This document shows, piece by piece, positions 53,369 through 63,741 of a stretch of 64,000 nucleotides of DNA. Numbering within the stretch: position 1 is the first letter of the stretch; each line of letters starts with the position of its first letter. Below the pieces are notes generated by a model, which did not search any database, was not told the DNA's origin, and was given only the letters and a program-made list of their open reading frames with translations. Where the stretch lies: the NCBI GenBank assembly GCA_002049455.2, contig KV918949.1, positions 1-64,000 on the forward strand, in the 5' to 3' direction. This DNA comes from Porphyra umbilicalis. Lineage: Eukaryota; Rhodophyta; Bangiophyceae; Bangiales; Bangiaceae. The position numbers and the translations under genes were made by a program.

Positions 53369-56300
53369 GCTCAGGGGCCCTGCAGGCCACGCCGAGTGTG
53401 GCGCTGGTTTCCACGCGTGGCCTGCCGGGCCCGCAGGCCTTGTTCAAACGCCACAGAGCTACCTGCGCGACATGTGGCGCCCAGTCGGCCGTTCACGGTG
53501 GACGGCCAATCGAGGGTGTGGCCGGGAAGGTGCACAGCGAGAGTGCGTCTGACCAATGAGCATGCGGATTGCTGACACAAAACTCGGAAGGGGTCGCACG
53601 ATTCTGCCGCTGCGCAAGGGACGCGATCGTGCGTGGCCCCTGCCGCGTCTCGGCAGCCTTGCAGGCCGGGCCGCCCGACCGCCACAGGCGGCCGCGTGGG
53701 AGCCCGCCCTGCGTCACAGTGACCGGCAGACACCACGCGGCCGCCTCACAAGCGCTTCAGAACAGAATGCTCCAGTTTCGATCGAGGCGAAAGCGTCACC
53801 AGATTGCACGCATTCTGTACGTCTGCCGGCTGAACGGACCAATGAGAGACCTACAAATCACTGCTGTCAGTCGAGAGATGCGACAGCGCCGCGAAAAGAT
53901 GCGAGATGCTGCCAACGTGTCTCGGATATTTGTGCGTCTGACCTCGTCGTGTCTACTCGATCGCAAAAATTTGCAGCCATTTGAAGCCTATCGCGCTGCG
54001 TGTCTCACTTGACCGGCTTATTTGCTGATGATTGGGGTCCAGATCAGCGTGATCGCGAGGTCGATCGATGGCCTGTTTGCTTGAAATGTCGCACTGGACT
54101 GTCGGAATGTGGACATTTCACGGGAAAGCGCTCGCAGGCTTCAGTTCGCAGGTCGACAACCCAGCAACGTCACCTTGTCCGTTTCCCATACACTGCGATC
54201 TGCCGACAGAAGAAAACAAGTACTCTGGATCCGAGCGGAGCGGGTTCGCAGAGCCTGCGCATATCGCTGCCGAAACGCTTTTGGCCACTCATAGGCGCAC
54301 ACGTTGCGCTCTTTGAAGGTTCGCAGATCGTTCGCAACCGACGTTGTTGGGTGTGCTCTCAGGCCCGTTCGCAGACCACTGTCGCAGGCCGTGCATGCAT
54401 GCTCCCGGCAACAAAAAGGAAACAGGTGCAACAGGTTTCACATTAATTTGATGTGAAAATGGCTGTAAAACGAGGCGACCAATGAAATCACATCATTCAG
54501 GTCGCCGCTGGCCCGACTGCGCATCGATATTCCAGCCAGATGGCTACAGACATCGACCAGACACACGGCTTTGACAGGCAGGTGACGCCTTCAGGCACAG
54601 ACACGACATACTGCTATGTCTGGGGACAGCCCCAGTGATGCGACGTCAGGACCCGACAGCGTGCTAGGTGGGGGCCCTTTCATTATACTGAGGCCTTTTC
54701 TTAGCAGTTCCTTCGCTCATGTGACGCTTCGTGTGACAAGCTCTCAGCTGAGAAAAGTCGCAGTGCGTTGTCCCTTCGTGTGACAGCGTCAGGCGGAATT
54801 TTTTCCATGAATTTAACGTAAGTGATTGTCGGTCAAAGCGCTGACTTTGAGCGCTCGATTGCTGCGCTCGGCACGGGCGCACACCGATGCTGTTAAATAC
54901 AGTGGTTCAACATATGCCATGAGGGCGACGCCTTCGTCGCCCTCTTATCGTTGCCGACGCCTCGTTGCCAAGCCAGACAACCTGAAATTGAACCGTTGGC
55001 GCCACTTTCGCGGAACCAGGATAGGCTCCCTGAATGGTCCATGCAGCAGGCTGTGCACAGCCGGGGAAGAATTCCATTTGGGGGCGCAGCTTGGGCCCAC
55101 CATGATACCCGCAGCGTACGCTCGTATCGCGCTGCGGGCGAAATGAGGAATCCTCGAATTTGTGCAGTCGTACAGAAACGGTGACGGAGAGGCGACCATC
55201 TGCCACATGGCAGCGTATGAGGCCAGCTGGTCATTCGGACAAGGCTGGGGGGCGTGGGGCGTCGCCGACGAAGGAGGAAGACGTGGCCCGACTCGACTGT
55301 GACGTCGCTTTCGGCTGCAGCCAGCAGGAGCCGACGGACTCGAATGTCCATCACACCAGTCGATTTGGAATTGATTGTTTCCAAGTTCGCGCTTGAAACC
55401 GTTCCGCAAGACCAGCACGACGCAAGGTCGATGTGATCACATGAAGCAAAGTCGGAAAGTTCTTTTCCGACATTACTTCGTGTGATCACATGTGATGACA
55501 TTGTTTCGCGTCGCAGCCAACAGCTGGCCGCCCCACATCGTCACATCGTCGGCAGCCGTGGCCACCTCCATCTGGATGTCATTTTCTGCATCGCACCGCA
55601 TCTTGAGCGATGTACATGACATCGGGACGGCTCTTAACGTGCTCCAAGAAATACTTGTTTGCATCTTGTCGTCATTTTCTAGTCCGTATATGTCATTTCT
55701 CTGCTGCAATGTCCTCGGCCGCGACCGGTCGATTCCAAGACTAGGAGCGTGAGGACTTGACCGCCAACCTGAACTTAGGTCAGTCCATAATGATACCAAA
55801 GGCAGGCAAATGCGTGCAACAATCCGGCCATCCGCAACAACTGTGTCGGCTGGAGTTCTCCGATCCGGTTAGGACATCATTTCAACTGCATCTCAAGCGT
55901 TGGGGTGGGTCCTCAATGCAAGCCAGTGAGCGCAGTGGCCCAAATGAGCGTCGCCGTGCCTGTAAACAAGCACGAAGAACGTTTTTTGACCACGTGCTGG
56001 GGGGCTACATGAAGTAAACCGAGTCCGTGCAGGACTGATTGCAGATGGTTCGTTGGACCTGTGGTCCAACAATCGCCGATCACGAAGGTGTGCCTTCTCG
56101 ACGCCTCCAGAGAGACCCACAGCGGGGACGGGCGTCTCTAATGCGACCATGATTCTGGGTTGAACAGCTCTCACGGCCAAGACACTCCTGCATGACTTGG
56201 GCTGTGCGCGAGCCTCAGAAAAAGGGCCTTCGTGGCCGTCTGAGAGCCTCTCTATCACACGTTTGGAAGTGATCCAGGCTCTGATTTCGGCGCCGTCAGG

Positions 56301-56640
56301 GCGACGCCGTCGGGGCCCGCGTCGCCGTCGGCTGCGCCGTCCCCCCCGCCGGCGGCGGTTGAACCCCCCTCCAGCCAGAACCCCCCACCAGCACGTACGT
56401 GTGTAAGTGGAGTTCCGCGTCTGTAGGGTGCACCAACCGCAGCACCCCCCTCCCCCCCGCCCCTTCCCCCCACCCGCCTACCCCCCAGGTCAATTTCGTC
56501 CGCAATGTCGCCCACGACATTCCGATTTCTTGTTCTTGAATGAAAATCGTTCGTCATTTGTACATCAGTGCTCGATATTGTTTTCTATATAGTTCTGTCA
56601 ACTGCGTGGCGAACTGGAGATCGGGATAAATCTGTATGTC
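53369..56640. other. Spacer, no supported gene
   Basis: Frames are short. The plus frame 53569-54012 has a basic C-terminal half (MLQFRSRRKRHQIARILYVC) but no family motif. 54330-54363 is an inverted copy of the dispersed repeat at 44804-44837; nearby GATCTGCGAACC-like motifs recur. A T-poor, C-rich stretch occurs at 56440-56490. Confidence 0.45.
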
Positions 56641-56696
56641 TTGAGGGAATTCGCGGAATCTCCTCCTCGATCACGGCAAGGAAATGACGGGTGGCA

Positions 56697-56731
<35 letters not shown>

Positions 56732-57917
56732 GCACCGCCCCGCCCCGCCGCCGCGCACGCTGCTTGCTGTGCCGCCCCTCTCGCCGGAGCGGCCGGCAGC
56801 GGCGGCGGCGGCCGCAGGGCGGCTACGCGCCAAGCCGCGCCGTCCGTGACGCGACGGCCGTCGACGGCCGCCTTTGCGGCGGCGGCCACCACCGGCACCT
56901 GCACCGCCCTCTCCCTCCTCTGTGCCACCCACCCGCCCTCTGCCACAACGGCGGCGGCGGCGACGACAGCGGCGGTGGCGGCGTCCACGCGCGGCCCTGC
57001 CACCACACGTGGCCGGCCCTGGCCTCGTGCCGCCGCTTCCTCCTCACTGCCCTTCGCGCCACCGCCGTCACGGCCGCCGTCGGCGTGGCGGACGTCGCCC
57101 CCGTCGTCGGCAGCGGGGTGGTCGGCGCGCTCGCCGCGACCGCCGCCACCGCCGCCGCCGCCGCCACCGCCGCGTCCGCCTCGGCCACCACCCGACGCCC
57201 GCCAAGGCTGCCCAGCCACGGGCATGCGGTGGTTGTGGAGCCGCTGCGGGGCGGCGGGGCAACGGCGGTAACGGCGCCGGCGACGGCGGCAACGGCGGTG
57301 GCGAGAGGGGCGACGGCTGCGGCGACGGCGGCGACGTCGGCGGCGGCGGCGGCGGCAGGGGCGGCGGCGACGGCGCTGTCGGCGGCAATGGCGGCAAAGG
57401 CGCCGACGGCGGCAACGACGACGGCGGCGGCGGCAGCGTCCGCGGCAATGGCGGTAACGGTGGCGGCAGCGACGGCGCCGACGGCGCCAACGGCGGTGGC
57501 AAGGGCAGTGGCAATGGCAACGGCGACCTCCCAAACGGCGGCGGCAACGGCATTTGCGGCGGCAACTGCAACACCTCGAAAGAGGGCGGCAACGGCGAGG
57601 GCGGCAGCGGCGGCGCCGACGGCGCCAATGTCGGCCGCAAGGGTGGTCGCGGCTGCTACGGCGACGCCCCCGACGGCGGCGGCAACGGTGGTGGCGGTAA
57701 AGGCGGTGGCGGCGGTAACGGCGACGCCCCCAACGGCGACGGCAATGGAAATTGCGGCGGCAACGGCAACGCCCGCAACCCTGGCGGCAACGGCGGTGGC
57801 GGCAGCGACGGCGCCGACGGCGCCGATGTCGGCGGCAAGATGGTCGCGGCGGCGACGGCGACGCCCCCGACGTCGGCGGCAACGGCGGTAGCGGCTGCGA
57901 TGGCGACCCCGGTTTGA
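56641..57917 (+). other. GGC/GCN-rich block, possible low-complexity gene
   Basis: The segment opens with GCC(GCC)n at 56698-56735 and continues with GGCGGCAACGGC-type repeats to 57900. One plus frame (56874-57917) reads as Gly/Asn-rich protein (GGNGGNGAGDGGNGGGERGD) and another (56641-57891) as Ala-rich, with a hydrophobic stretch TAAVGVADVAPVVGSGVVGA. No family is recognised. Low-complexity trinucleotide expansion explains the open frames just as well. Confidence 0.35.
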
Positions 57918-59149
57918 ATGGGGGGGTGGAAGAGGGGTGTAAGACCACTGGGGTGGCAGCGCAGCCCGCGGGTTTCGGCGTGCATGCGGGGGTGGTCGGC
58001 AAGAGGCCGCCCGCAGGTGTAGGTGTGTGTTTGGCGGGAAGAGGGTTGGGGATGTTAGGCCACGGCCTGCCGCGGGTTTGGGCGTAGTGAGAAGGGGAGC
58101 GCGGGTGGGGCCCGCCCTGGGCGTTGCCGCTCACCTGCGACGGGTGGCCACGGCGGTGGCGGCAGCGGCACGGGTGTGGGCGTAAATTGCGGTGGGGGCT
58201 GGGGGGGGGTGAGGGTTTGTGTGGGGGGGGGGGCGCCACCTTGTGCTCTTCACGGACGCACGAACTGACGCCTCTCCTGCGCCCTTTTCTTTGTCCTGTG
58301 CTACTCTTGGTTGCCTGTGATGGGCCCATTTTTTTCTTTCACGCGCTGGGGAAATGACGCCCGCGCCTGTGGCGAGTGAGTTGGCCAGTTGATCCGTGGA
58401 AGGCACGCACCTGTGCTGAGGTTGACATGAATGGAGATGCAGTGCATGTGCAGTATAAATGCAACTTGTTCAATTCGACTTGGCCCGTAGCACAGCCCCG
58501 ACTCGCCCAGGGCCCCAGCACCGCAGTTTAGAAGCAGCCACGGCTATGCTCGCGGACACGGAAGTATCAGGGCAGTGTGCCCAGTGTCTGCGACAGTGTG
58601 CCTGACCACCCGACACGGGTGCCAGACACATCAGGCCGCTGATGTCCGGCTGTCAAGTGGCCTGCCTGGAAGGCAGCTCAAGTCAAGTGGAGACAACTTC
58701 ATGCAAGTGACGGCAAGTGGCGGCAAGCTCCATCCGTGACGGGATAACTGGCTGATGCCTGAACAAGAGTGAGCGAGCCGTTAAGGCTTGAAGGAAGTAA
58801 AAAATAAATTAATAAAAATACACATCCCCCCGCCGCAGCCGGTTAAACGGATGACATTGCTTTGCAAAGAATCCATGCATCTGGACTCACATATGACGAC
58901 ATCTGCAGGCCTGTCGTGCGAAGCTTCCGAAAATGCGATGGTCTGCGAAATGCAGCCGAAGCGCAGTGAGATGCGGCTGAAATGCACTGGGCGCGGCTGC
59001 CGACGATGAACCGTCACACGAACCGAGCCGCAGCTAAACAAAGGGCCTGAGAATCCCACTGACACGCATCTCACCCCCGATCCCGGGGTCGTGGAGCGCG
59101 CCTACCAGGCCCACGGCAGCCACCCCCACCGCCGCCGCCGCGCCGGCCA
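57918..59149. other. Spacer, no supported gene
   Basis: GC-rich until about 58230, then balanced. G runs occur at 58200-58228. Short AAGTGG/CAAGTGGCGGCAAG motifs are seen at 58650-58730. No gene or RNA motif was recognised. Confidence 0.45.
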
Positions 59150-60430
59150 CCGGCATCGCGGCCGCTTGGCCCGCCATTGTCCGCTTCCCCCCCCCCGGTC
59201 CGCCACCCGGCGGACTACCGCCCCCTTTCTTTGTGCTGCTGCGCTATTTTTTGCTCGTCATTGCCGTCTACCTCCGGTGGCGGCGGCTGGCGGCGTGACC
59301 GCTGCCCGCGGGGCTGGGGCCGGGCGGCGAATTTTGCCGCCGCGGGCACGGGCGGCCGTCCACCCTTTCGCCGCCCGCCTCCCCCCCCCCGCCCCGCCGA
59401 CCGGCGGACTACCGCCCCCTTGCACTTTGCTGCTGCGCTTTTTAATGCTCGTCGTGACCGTCTCCCTCCGGTGGAAGCGGCTGGCGGCGTGGCGGCTGGC
59501 CACAGGGCTGGGACCGGGCGGCGAATTTTGCCGCCTCGGGCACGGGCGGCCGTCCGCCCCGCCGCCGCCCGCCTCCCCCCCCCGCCTTTCCGCCCGGCGG
59601 ACTACCGGGCCCTTGATTTCTGCTGCTGCGCTTTTTATTGCTTGCCGTTGCCGTCTCCTTCCGGTGGCAACGGCTGGCGGCGTGGCAGCTGGCCATGGAG
59701 CTGGGGCCGGGCGGCGATTTTCGCCGCCGCGGGCAGGGGCGGCCGTTCGCCCCGCCGCCGCGCGCCTCCCCCCCCCGCCACGCCGCCCGGCGGACTACTG
59801 CGTCCTTGCTTTGTGCTGCTTCGCTTTTTGTTGCTCGTCGTTGCCGTCTATCTCTTGTTGCAGCGGGTGGCGGCGTGGCGGCTGGCCACGGGGCTGGGAC
59901 CGGGTGGCGAATTTTGCCGCCGCGGGCACGGGCGGTCGTCCGCCGCGTCGCCGCCCGCCTCCCTTCGCCCGCCCCGCCGCCCGGCGGACCGTCGGGCCCT
60001 TGATTTGTGCTGCTGCGCTTTTTGTTGCTCGCCTTTGCCGTCTCCCTCCGGTGGCAGCGGCTGGCGGCGTGAAGGCGTGCCGCAGGGGTGGGGCCGGGCG
60101 GCGATTTCGCCGCCGCGGGCGTAGCGGCCCGCACCGCTGCCGACCGCCCCCCTCCTCCACCGCACCGCCGCCCCGCCCCGCCCTCCACGCCGCCACCCGG
60201 CTGTCTTTTGTCCCGTTTGTTTGTGCTGCTAAGCTGTGCAATGTGTTTTGTTGCCATTTTCGCCGGAGGCGGCTGGCGTCGCGGCTGGCCGCGGGGCCGG
60301 GGCCGAACGGCGCGTTAGGCTGCCGTGAGCGCGGTGGCCCGCACAGCCGCCAGCGCCCCCCCCCCCCCCCCTCCGCGCGGACCAGCGGGATATTGTGTCT
60401 CTTTCTTCGGGCACCTTCCCTGTCCGTAGC
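59150..60430 (+). repeat. 194-bp tandem array, five clear and one or two diverged units
   Basis: CGGCGGACTA or CGGCGGACC starts units at 59208, 59402, 59595, 59788 and 59982, a period of 193-194 bp, with diverged units near 60198 and 60380. Each unit has a T-rich core (TTTGTGCTGCTGCGCTTTTT) followed by CGTCTCCCTCCGGTGG and GCGGCGAATTTTGCCGCC. In one frame each core reads as a hydrophobic peptide (FVLLRFLLLVVAVYLL type). The period is not a multiple of three, so no single frame runs through; it is most likely a satellite. Confidence 0.9.
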
Positions 60431-60935
60431 TGCTTGCGTGCGTGTACTGGCGGCAGCAGCTGTCATCTTGGCAGCGGGTCGCAGTGGTGTTCTCGGCCTG
60501 AATTTTCGGCGGGCTGGGCGGGGGCGATTTGCGCTGCCGCGTTCGGGGTTGCCCACCCCGCCGCCGCGCTCCTCCCCCTCCGGCGGCGCACGGCGGATCA
60601 TGTTGCCGCGCGTCGTGCGGCCGTGACTGCGGTGCACTACAGCGGTGGTTCAGTAATGCACGAGAGCGCGCCTAGTTACTATCGCTCGAGCATTGTCGTT
60701 GTGCCGCTTAACGGCCCGCGTCCACATTCCTGTTGTGCGGCCGTCGCCTCGGCCGGGCTCCTGACTCTGATCCACCGCAAGCCCAACTCCCCCCGATATT
60801 CTCCACAGCAGCCGCGGCCGCTTGCCCTCGTTTCTGACTGGTCTATGACCGTGGCGATTGGCAGTTGTCGGTCTTCCTGTCGCGGCTTTGCGCGCGCTGC
60901 GGGGCTCACGCGGGCCATCAAGAAGGCCGGGTCAA
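60431..60935. other. Spacer
   Basis: GC-rich end of the array, then ordinary sequence. No gene supported. Confidence 0.4.
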
Positions 60936-61620
60936 CATGGATGGGGCTGTCGCGGGCAAGGGGCTGTTCTACAATCCCGTAGCCGTCCCTTTCGTAGGCA
61001 GCTCAATTCAGTCGAGGAGAAGCACTCGGCACCTGGCATCCCGATTTTTGGACAGCCAGCTAGGTGCAGTCGTCTACGGGCCGGCTCGAGATCGATGGCA
61101 GTGCGCGGATCCTCTATGGAGTACGCGCGTCCAGAACTATGTCGTGGATCAAGGTCAAGCACCAAGCGCCGGCGATAGTCGCCAAGGGGCGCGCTGTCGC
61201 GCGTGGCGTCGCAGCCACGTTCCCGACCCGCCCGTGCTCGGAGATGCGGGGGGCGCAGGTTTTGATGATGACGGTAGTTCTCTTTCATCTTCGGTGCCTC
61301 CCCCTGCACCGGCTCCTGCGACGACAGCGCGTTGCTCAAGGCGTGTGCCTAAGAAGTTCAACCCGGAAGACATCATGGGTGAGGCGCTCGAAGTTTGCGT
61401 GCAGCAGACATGCGGCTTGGCCTCGTCTTCCCGCCTCGTGTCGGCCAAGTCTTCCATGACCGCCACATTGGTGGCACAAGAAGAGTCCAAGTCCCGCGCC
61501 ATTGAGCTCCGGTATGGTGCTGGCAAGCGCGACTTCGCCATCCTATGGGTGTCGTGCCGCGGCGGCGTCTTCTGCTCCTGCTTTGGCGGAACACAAAACG
61601 CTCTTATGCTTGCCGCATTG
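60936..61620 (+). pseudogene. Unrecognised ORF fragment convergent with the Myb-like gene
   Basis: A plus frame starts MDGAVAGKGLFYNPVAVPFV. A less convincing middle follows (61080-61250), then a protein-like part DDDGSSLSSSVPPPAPAPAT and KKFNPEDIMGEALEVCV, then MTATLVAQEESKSRAIELRY. The charged helical end resembles the C-terminal tails of Myb/SANT-like transposon proteins, but this is weak. The middle may hide a frame change. The plus frame stays open to 62103, but beyond 61620 it only shadows the minus-strand gene. Confidence 0.35.
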
Positions 61621-62980
61621 TTGCGGAGCACCCCATGCAAATATACACTACTACGGCCGCGTCGTGGGCCTCGTGCGGGTTACAGGCCTCCTCCTCCTTG
61701 TCCTCTGCGGCCGCCACGTCCGAGGCCTCGCGTGTTGTGCCCACCGCGTCATCAACAGCCACGCCCTCGCTTCGGTGCACTTGCTTGTCCCCGGTCGTGC
61801 TGTCCTCGCCCTCATTGGAACGAGCGCCCCCGGCCCTTGCGTGGGCCGAGCCGTTCCGCTGGCGCAGCGCATTGTTGTCCTTGCGATGGGCCGCTATTGC
61901 GGCCTTCCAGAAGTCAGCGGCATATGGAGACTTGGAGGCCTCTGCGGACGTCCAAAACAGGATGTTGCTCCGTTCTTGTGCCGACGCGGCAAGCGCCTGA
62001 AAGGCAGCCGTGTTGGCGGCCGACTCGCGTTGCAACGCCGCCACCTCTCTCTGCTGCTGCATCTCTGCTCTACAGGCCGCCTTGGCCGCCTTACTCCCTG
62101 TAGGACGCTCCTGGAAGTGGCCGCTGTTGTGGGCCGTGCTCTTTGTTCGGCTGCTCAAGCGTGGTTGGCGTGCGTCGTCATCGCAATCGTCGCTCGACGA
62201 CAGCACTCCGCCGTCGACATGCCCTGCAAATCCGGTCGGCCGTGGCGCGGCCACAGTCGGAGCAGTCGCCATCATTCCCACAGCAGTGCTGAACTTGTCC
62301 AGGTCTCGTAGCACTTTGAAGCTGTCCATGTGCTTGCACTTGAGCGTTGCCATCACCTCCGGCCGTGTGGCCGCCGCATACAGGTCTCCTCCCCGATGGC
62401 CGTTGAAGTAGGCAATAGCCGCATTCTCCATTTGCTCCTTCGTCAAGTTGCCCGTCATCTTGCGCCGCGTGACGGCCAGGTAGCTGTCCTTGATCTTGAG
62501 GACATCGGGAAAGACTTTGTAGCGCAACATCCGCATGATGGCATTGGTCGACCGCTGCTTGCGCTTGTCGATGTTGCGGAGGCCCGACTTGTCCAGCAGG
62601 CCACGAAGCGTGTCGGCCACGGCGGCCTCGTACTGCGGCGCGCGCTGGTCCGCGCCCTTGACAGAGTCGAGCGTCACACTGCGGTACGCCTTGGAAAGGA
62701 GCACAAACTCAAGCGGCAACCACTCTAGACAGCGGCCCAAACGGCCCTGCCTGGTCTCCGTGTTTGTCTCTTGGTCCAGGGCCTCCTCTTTCGCTGCGTC
62801 CGCTTCCACTCCACCAAACTCCTCCTCGTCCTCGGCATGCAACGCGCGGCCAGTGGCCCGAAGATCTTCCCTTGTTGTCTTCCTTGCACTGCGGCCATCC
62901 TGCGGGCGCGTTCGCTGCCGCTCCTTTTCCACGACCTTGCCCTTGGGACCCATCACAGGGCGGATGTCGTCGTCAGACAT
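61604..62980 (-). CDS. Myb/SANT-like protein, Harbinger ORF1 type
   Basis: Starting at the internal Met 62980 (MSDDDIRPVMGPKGKVVEKE), the protein has a charged linker with HAEDEEEFGGVEADAAKEEA. The Myb-like region follows: LEFVLLSKAYRSVTLDSVKG, AIMRMLRYKVFPDVLKIKDS, then RRKMTGNLTKEQMENAAIAY and VLRDLDKFSTAVG. The C-terminal block is GHFQERPTGSKAAKAACRAE with a helical QQQREVAALQRESAAN. Blocks match the broken gene at 48984-52620 in the same order (MTGTLT / MTGNLT, DKFS, RPIGTKAAKAA / RPTGSKAAKAA). No stop or frame change is seen. The frame is open back to 63370 and overlaps the Cys-rich ORF, so a longer product joined by splicing or frameshift is possible. No Harbinger transposase is seen beside this copy. 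Confidence 0.8.
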   Translation of the reverse strand: MSDDDIRPVMGPKGKVVEKERQRTRPQDGRSARKTTREDLRATGRALHAEDEEEFGGVEADAAKEEALDQETNTETRQGRLGRCLEWLPLEFVLLSKAYRSVTLDSVKGADQRAPQYEAAVADTLRGLLDKSGLRNIDKRKQRSTNAIMRMLRYKVFPDVLKIKDSYLAVTRRKMTGNLTKEQMENAAIAYFNGHRGGDLYAAATRPEVMATLKCKHMDSFKVLRDLDKFSTAVGMMATAPTVAAPRPTGFAGHVDGGVLSSSDDCDDDARQPRLSSRTKSTAHNSGHFQERPTGSKAAKAACRAEMQQQREVAALQRESAANTAAFQALAASAQERSNILFWTSAEASKSPYAADFWKAAIAAHRKDNNALRQRNGSAHARAGGARSNEGEDSTTGDKQVHRSEGVAVDDAVGTTREASDVAAAEDKEEEACNPHEAHDAAVVVYICMGCSATMRQA

Positions 62981-63021
62981 GACAGCAAGGAAGACGTCCT
63001 TGGCCCAATGATGCGGCCTTA

Positions 63022-63678
63022 TCAGAATAGGTTCCGGGCATAAGGCGGCACCCCACGGGACAGCGTTGTGCTGTTGCTGTACGGCCACCACCAGCGCGGC
63101 CGCGGCGGCCCGTGGTTCTCGTCCTTCCACAGCGTCTCGGAGTGACCTTGTGCGTCGGGCTCCTGCCGCTCGGCGACCCAATTGGGGGGCTTGCTGCGGC
63201 GTTCCGCGGCCCGGCGGGCCTCGCGGTCGTACCAAGTCTCCGTGACGGTGGTGCCGCTGAACAAGAAGCTTGTCAGAGGCTCTTTGACAGCCCACGGGCA
63301 CATGCACCACGGCGGGCAGTCGACCGGCTGGACGATCACGAGCCCCTTCCCGAGCCGACAGATCGAGCAAATTCGGCGCTCGTAGCGCCGCTGCTCCGTC
63401 TTGCTCCAGTACTGTACCTCGAAGTTAAAGCGCCAAGCAAAGCCAGGCTCGAGACCAGGCCTCGTGGCCCAAGGGCACGGGCAGGAAGACGGGCAGATGG
63501 AGTAGAACGGGGACACGTCTTGAGCCAGGTGGCAGTACTCGCAGCACGGCCTCCACCCCCGGTTGTACTCCTCCTCGCTGACAAAGCGTGCCGGTGGGCC
63601 AAAATCCGGCCGTCGAAACCGTGGATGCTGCCGGTCAGCAGGTGCGGGGCGCGACGAGGGCCCGGCGCCGTCCGTCAT
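63022..63678 (-). CDS. Cys-rich protein with two CX2CX12-13CX3CXCXW motifs
   Basis: Start Met 63678 (MTDGAGPSSRPAP); the frame is open up to 63741. Two similar modules follow each other: CEYCHLAQDVSPFYSICPSS then CPCPW, and CSICRLGKGLVIVQPVDCPP then WCMCPW. Five cysteines per module suggest metal binding. After the second module comes a charged segment (RREARRAAERRSKPPNWV type) and an end at 63022. A third instance of the motif occurs upstream of the other Myb-like gene (52525-52610). I know no family with this exact pattern. It may be the N-terminal part of the Myb-like protein, since the two frames overlap near 63040-63370, or a separate partner protein. Confidence 0.6.
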   Translation of the reverse strand: MTDGAGPSSRPAPADRQHPRFRRPDFGPPARFVSEEEYNRGWRPCCEYCHLAQDVSPFYSICPSSCPCPWATRPGLEPGFAWRFNFEVQYWSKTEQRRYERRICSICRLGKGLVIVQPVDCPPWCMCPWAVKEPLTSFLFSGTTVTETWYDREARRAAERRSKPPNWVAERQEPDAQGHSETLWKDENHGPPRPRWWWPYSNSTTLSRGVPPYARNLF

Positions 63679-63741
63679 CGTTGAGAGGGGGGACTGGTGG
63701 GGAGAAGAGGGGGGCTCAAATAGGAACCCCAGACAGCTCAA

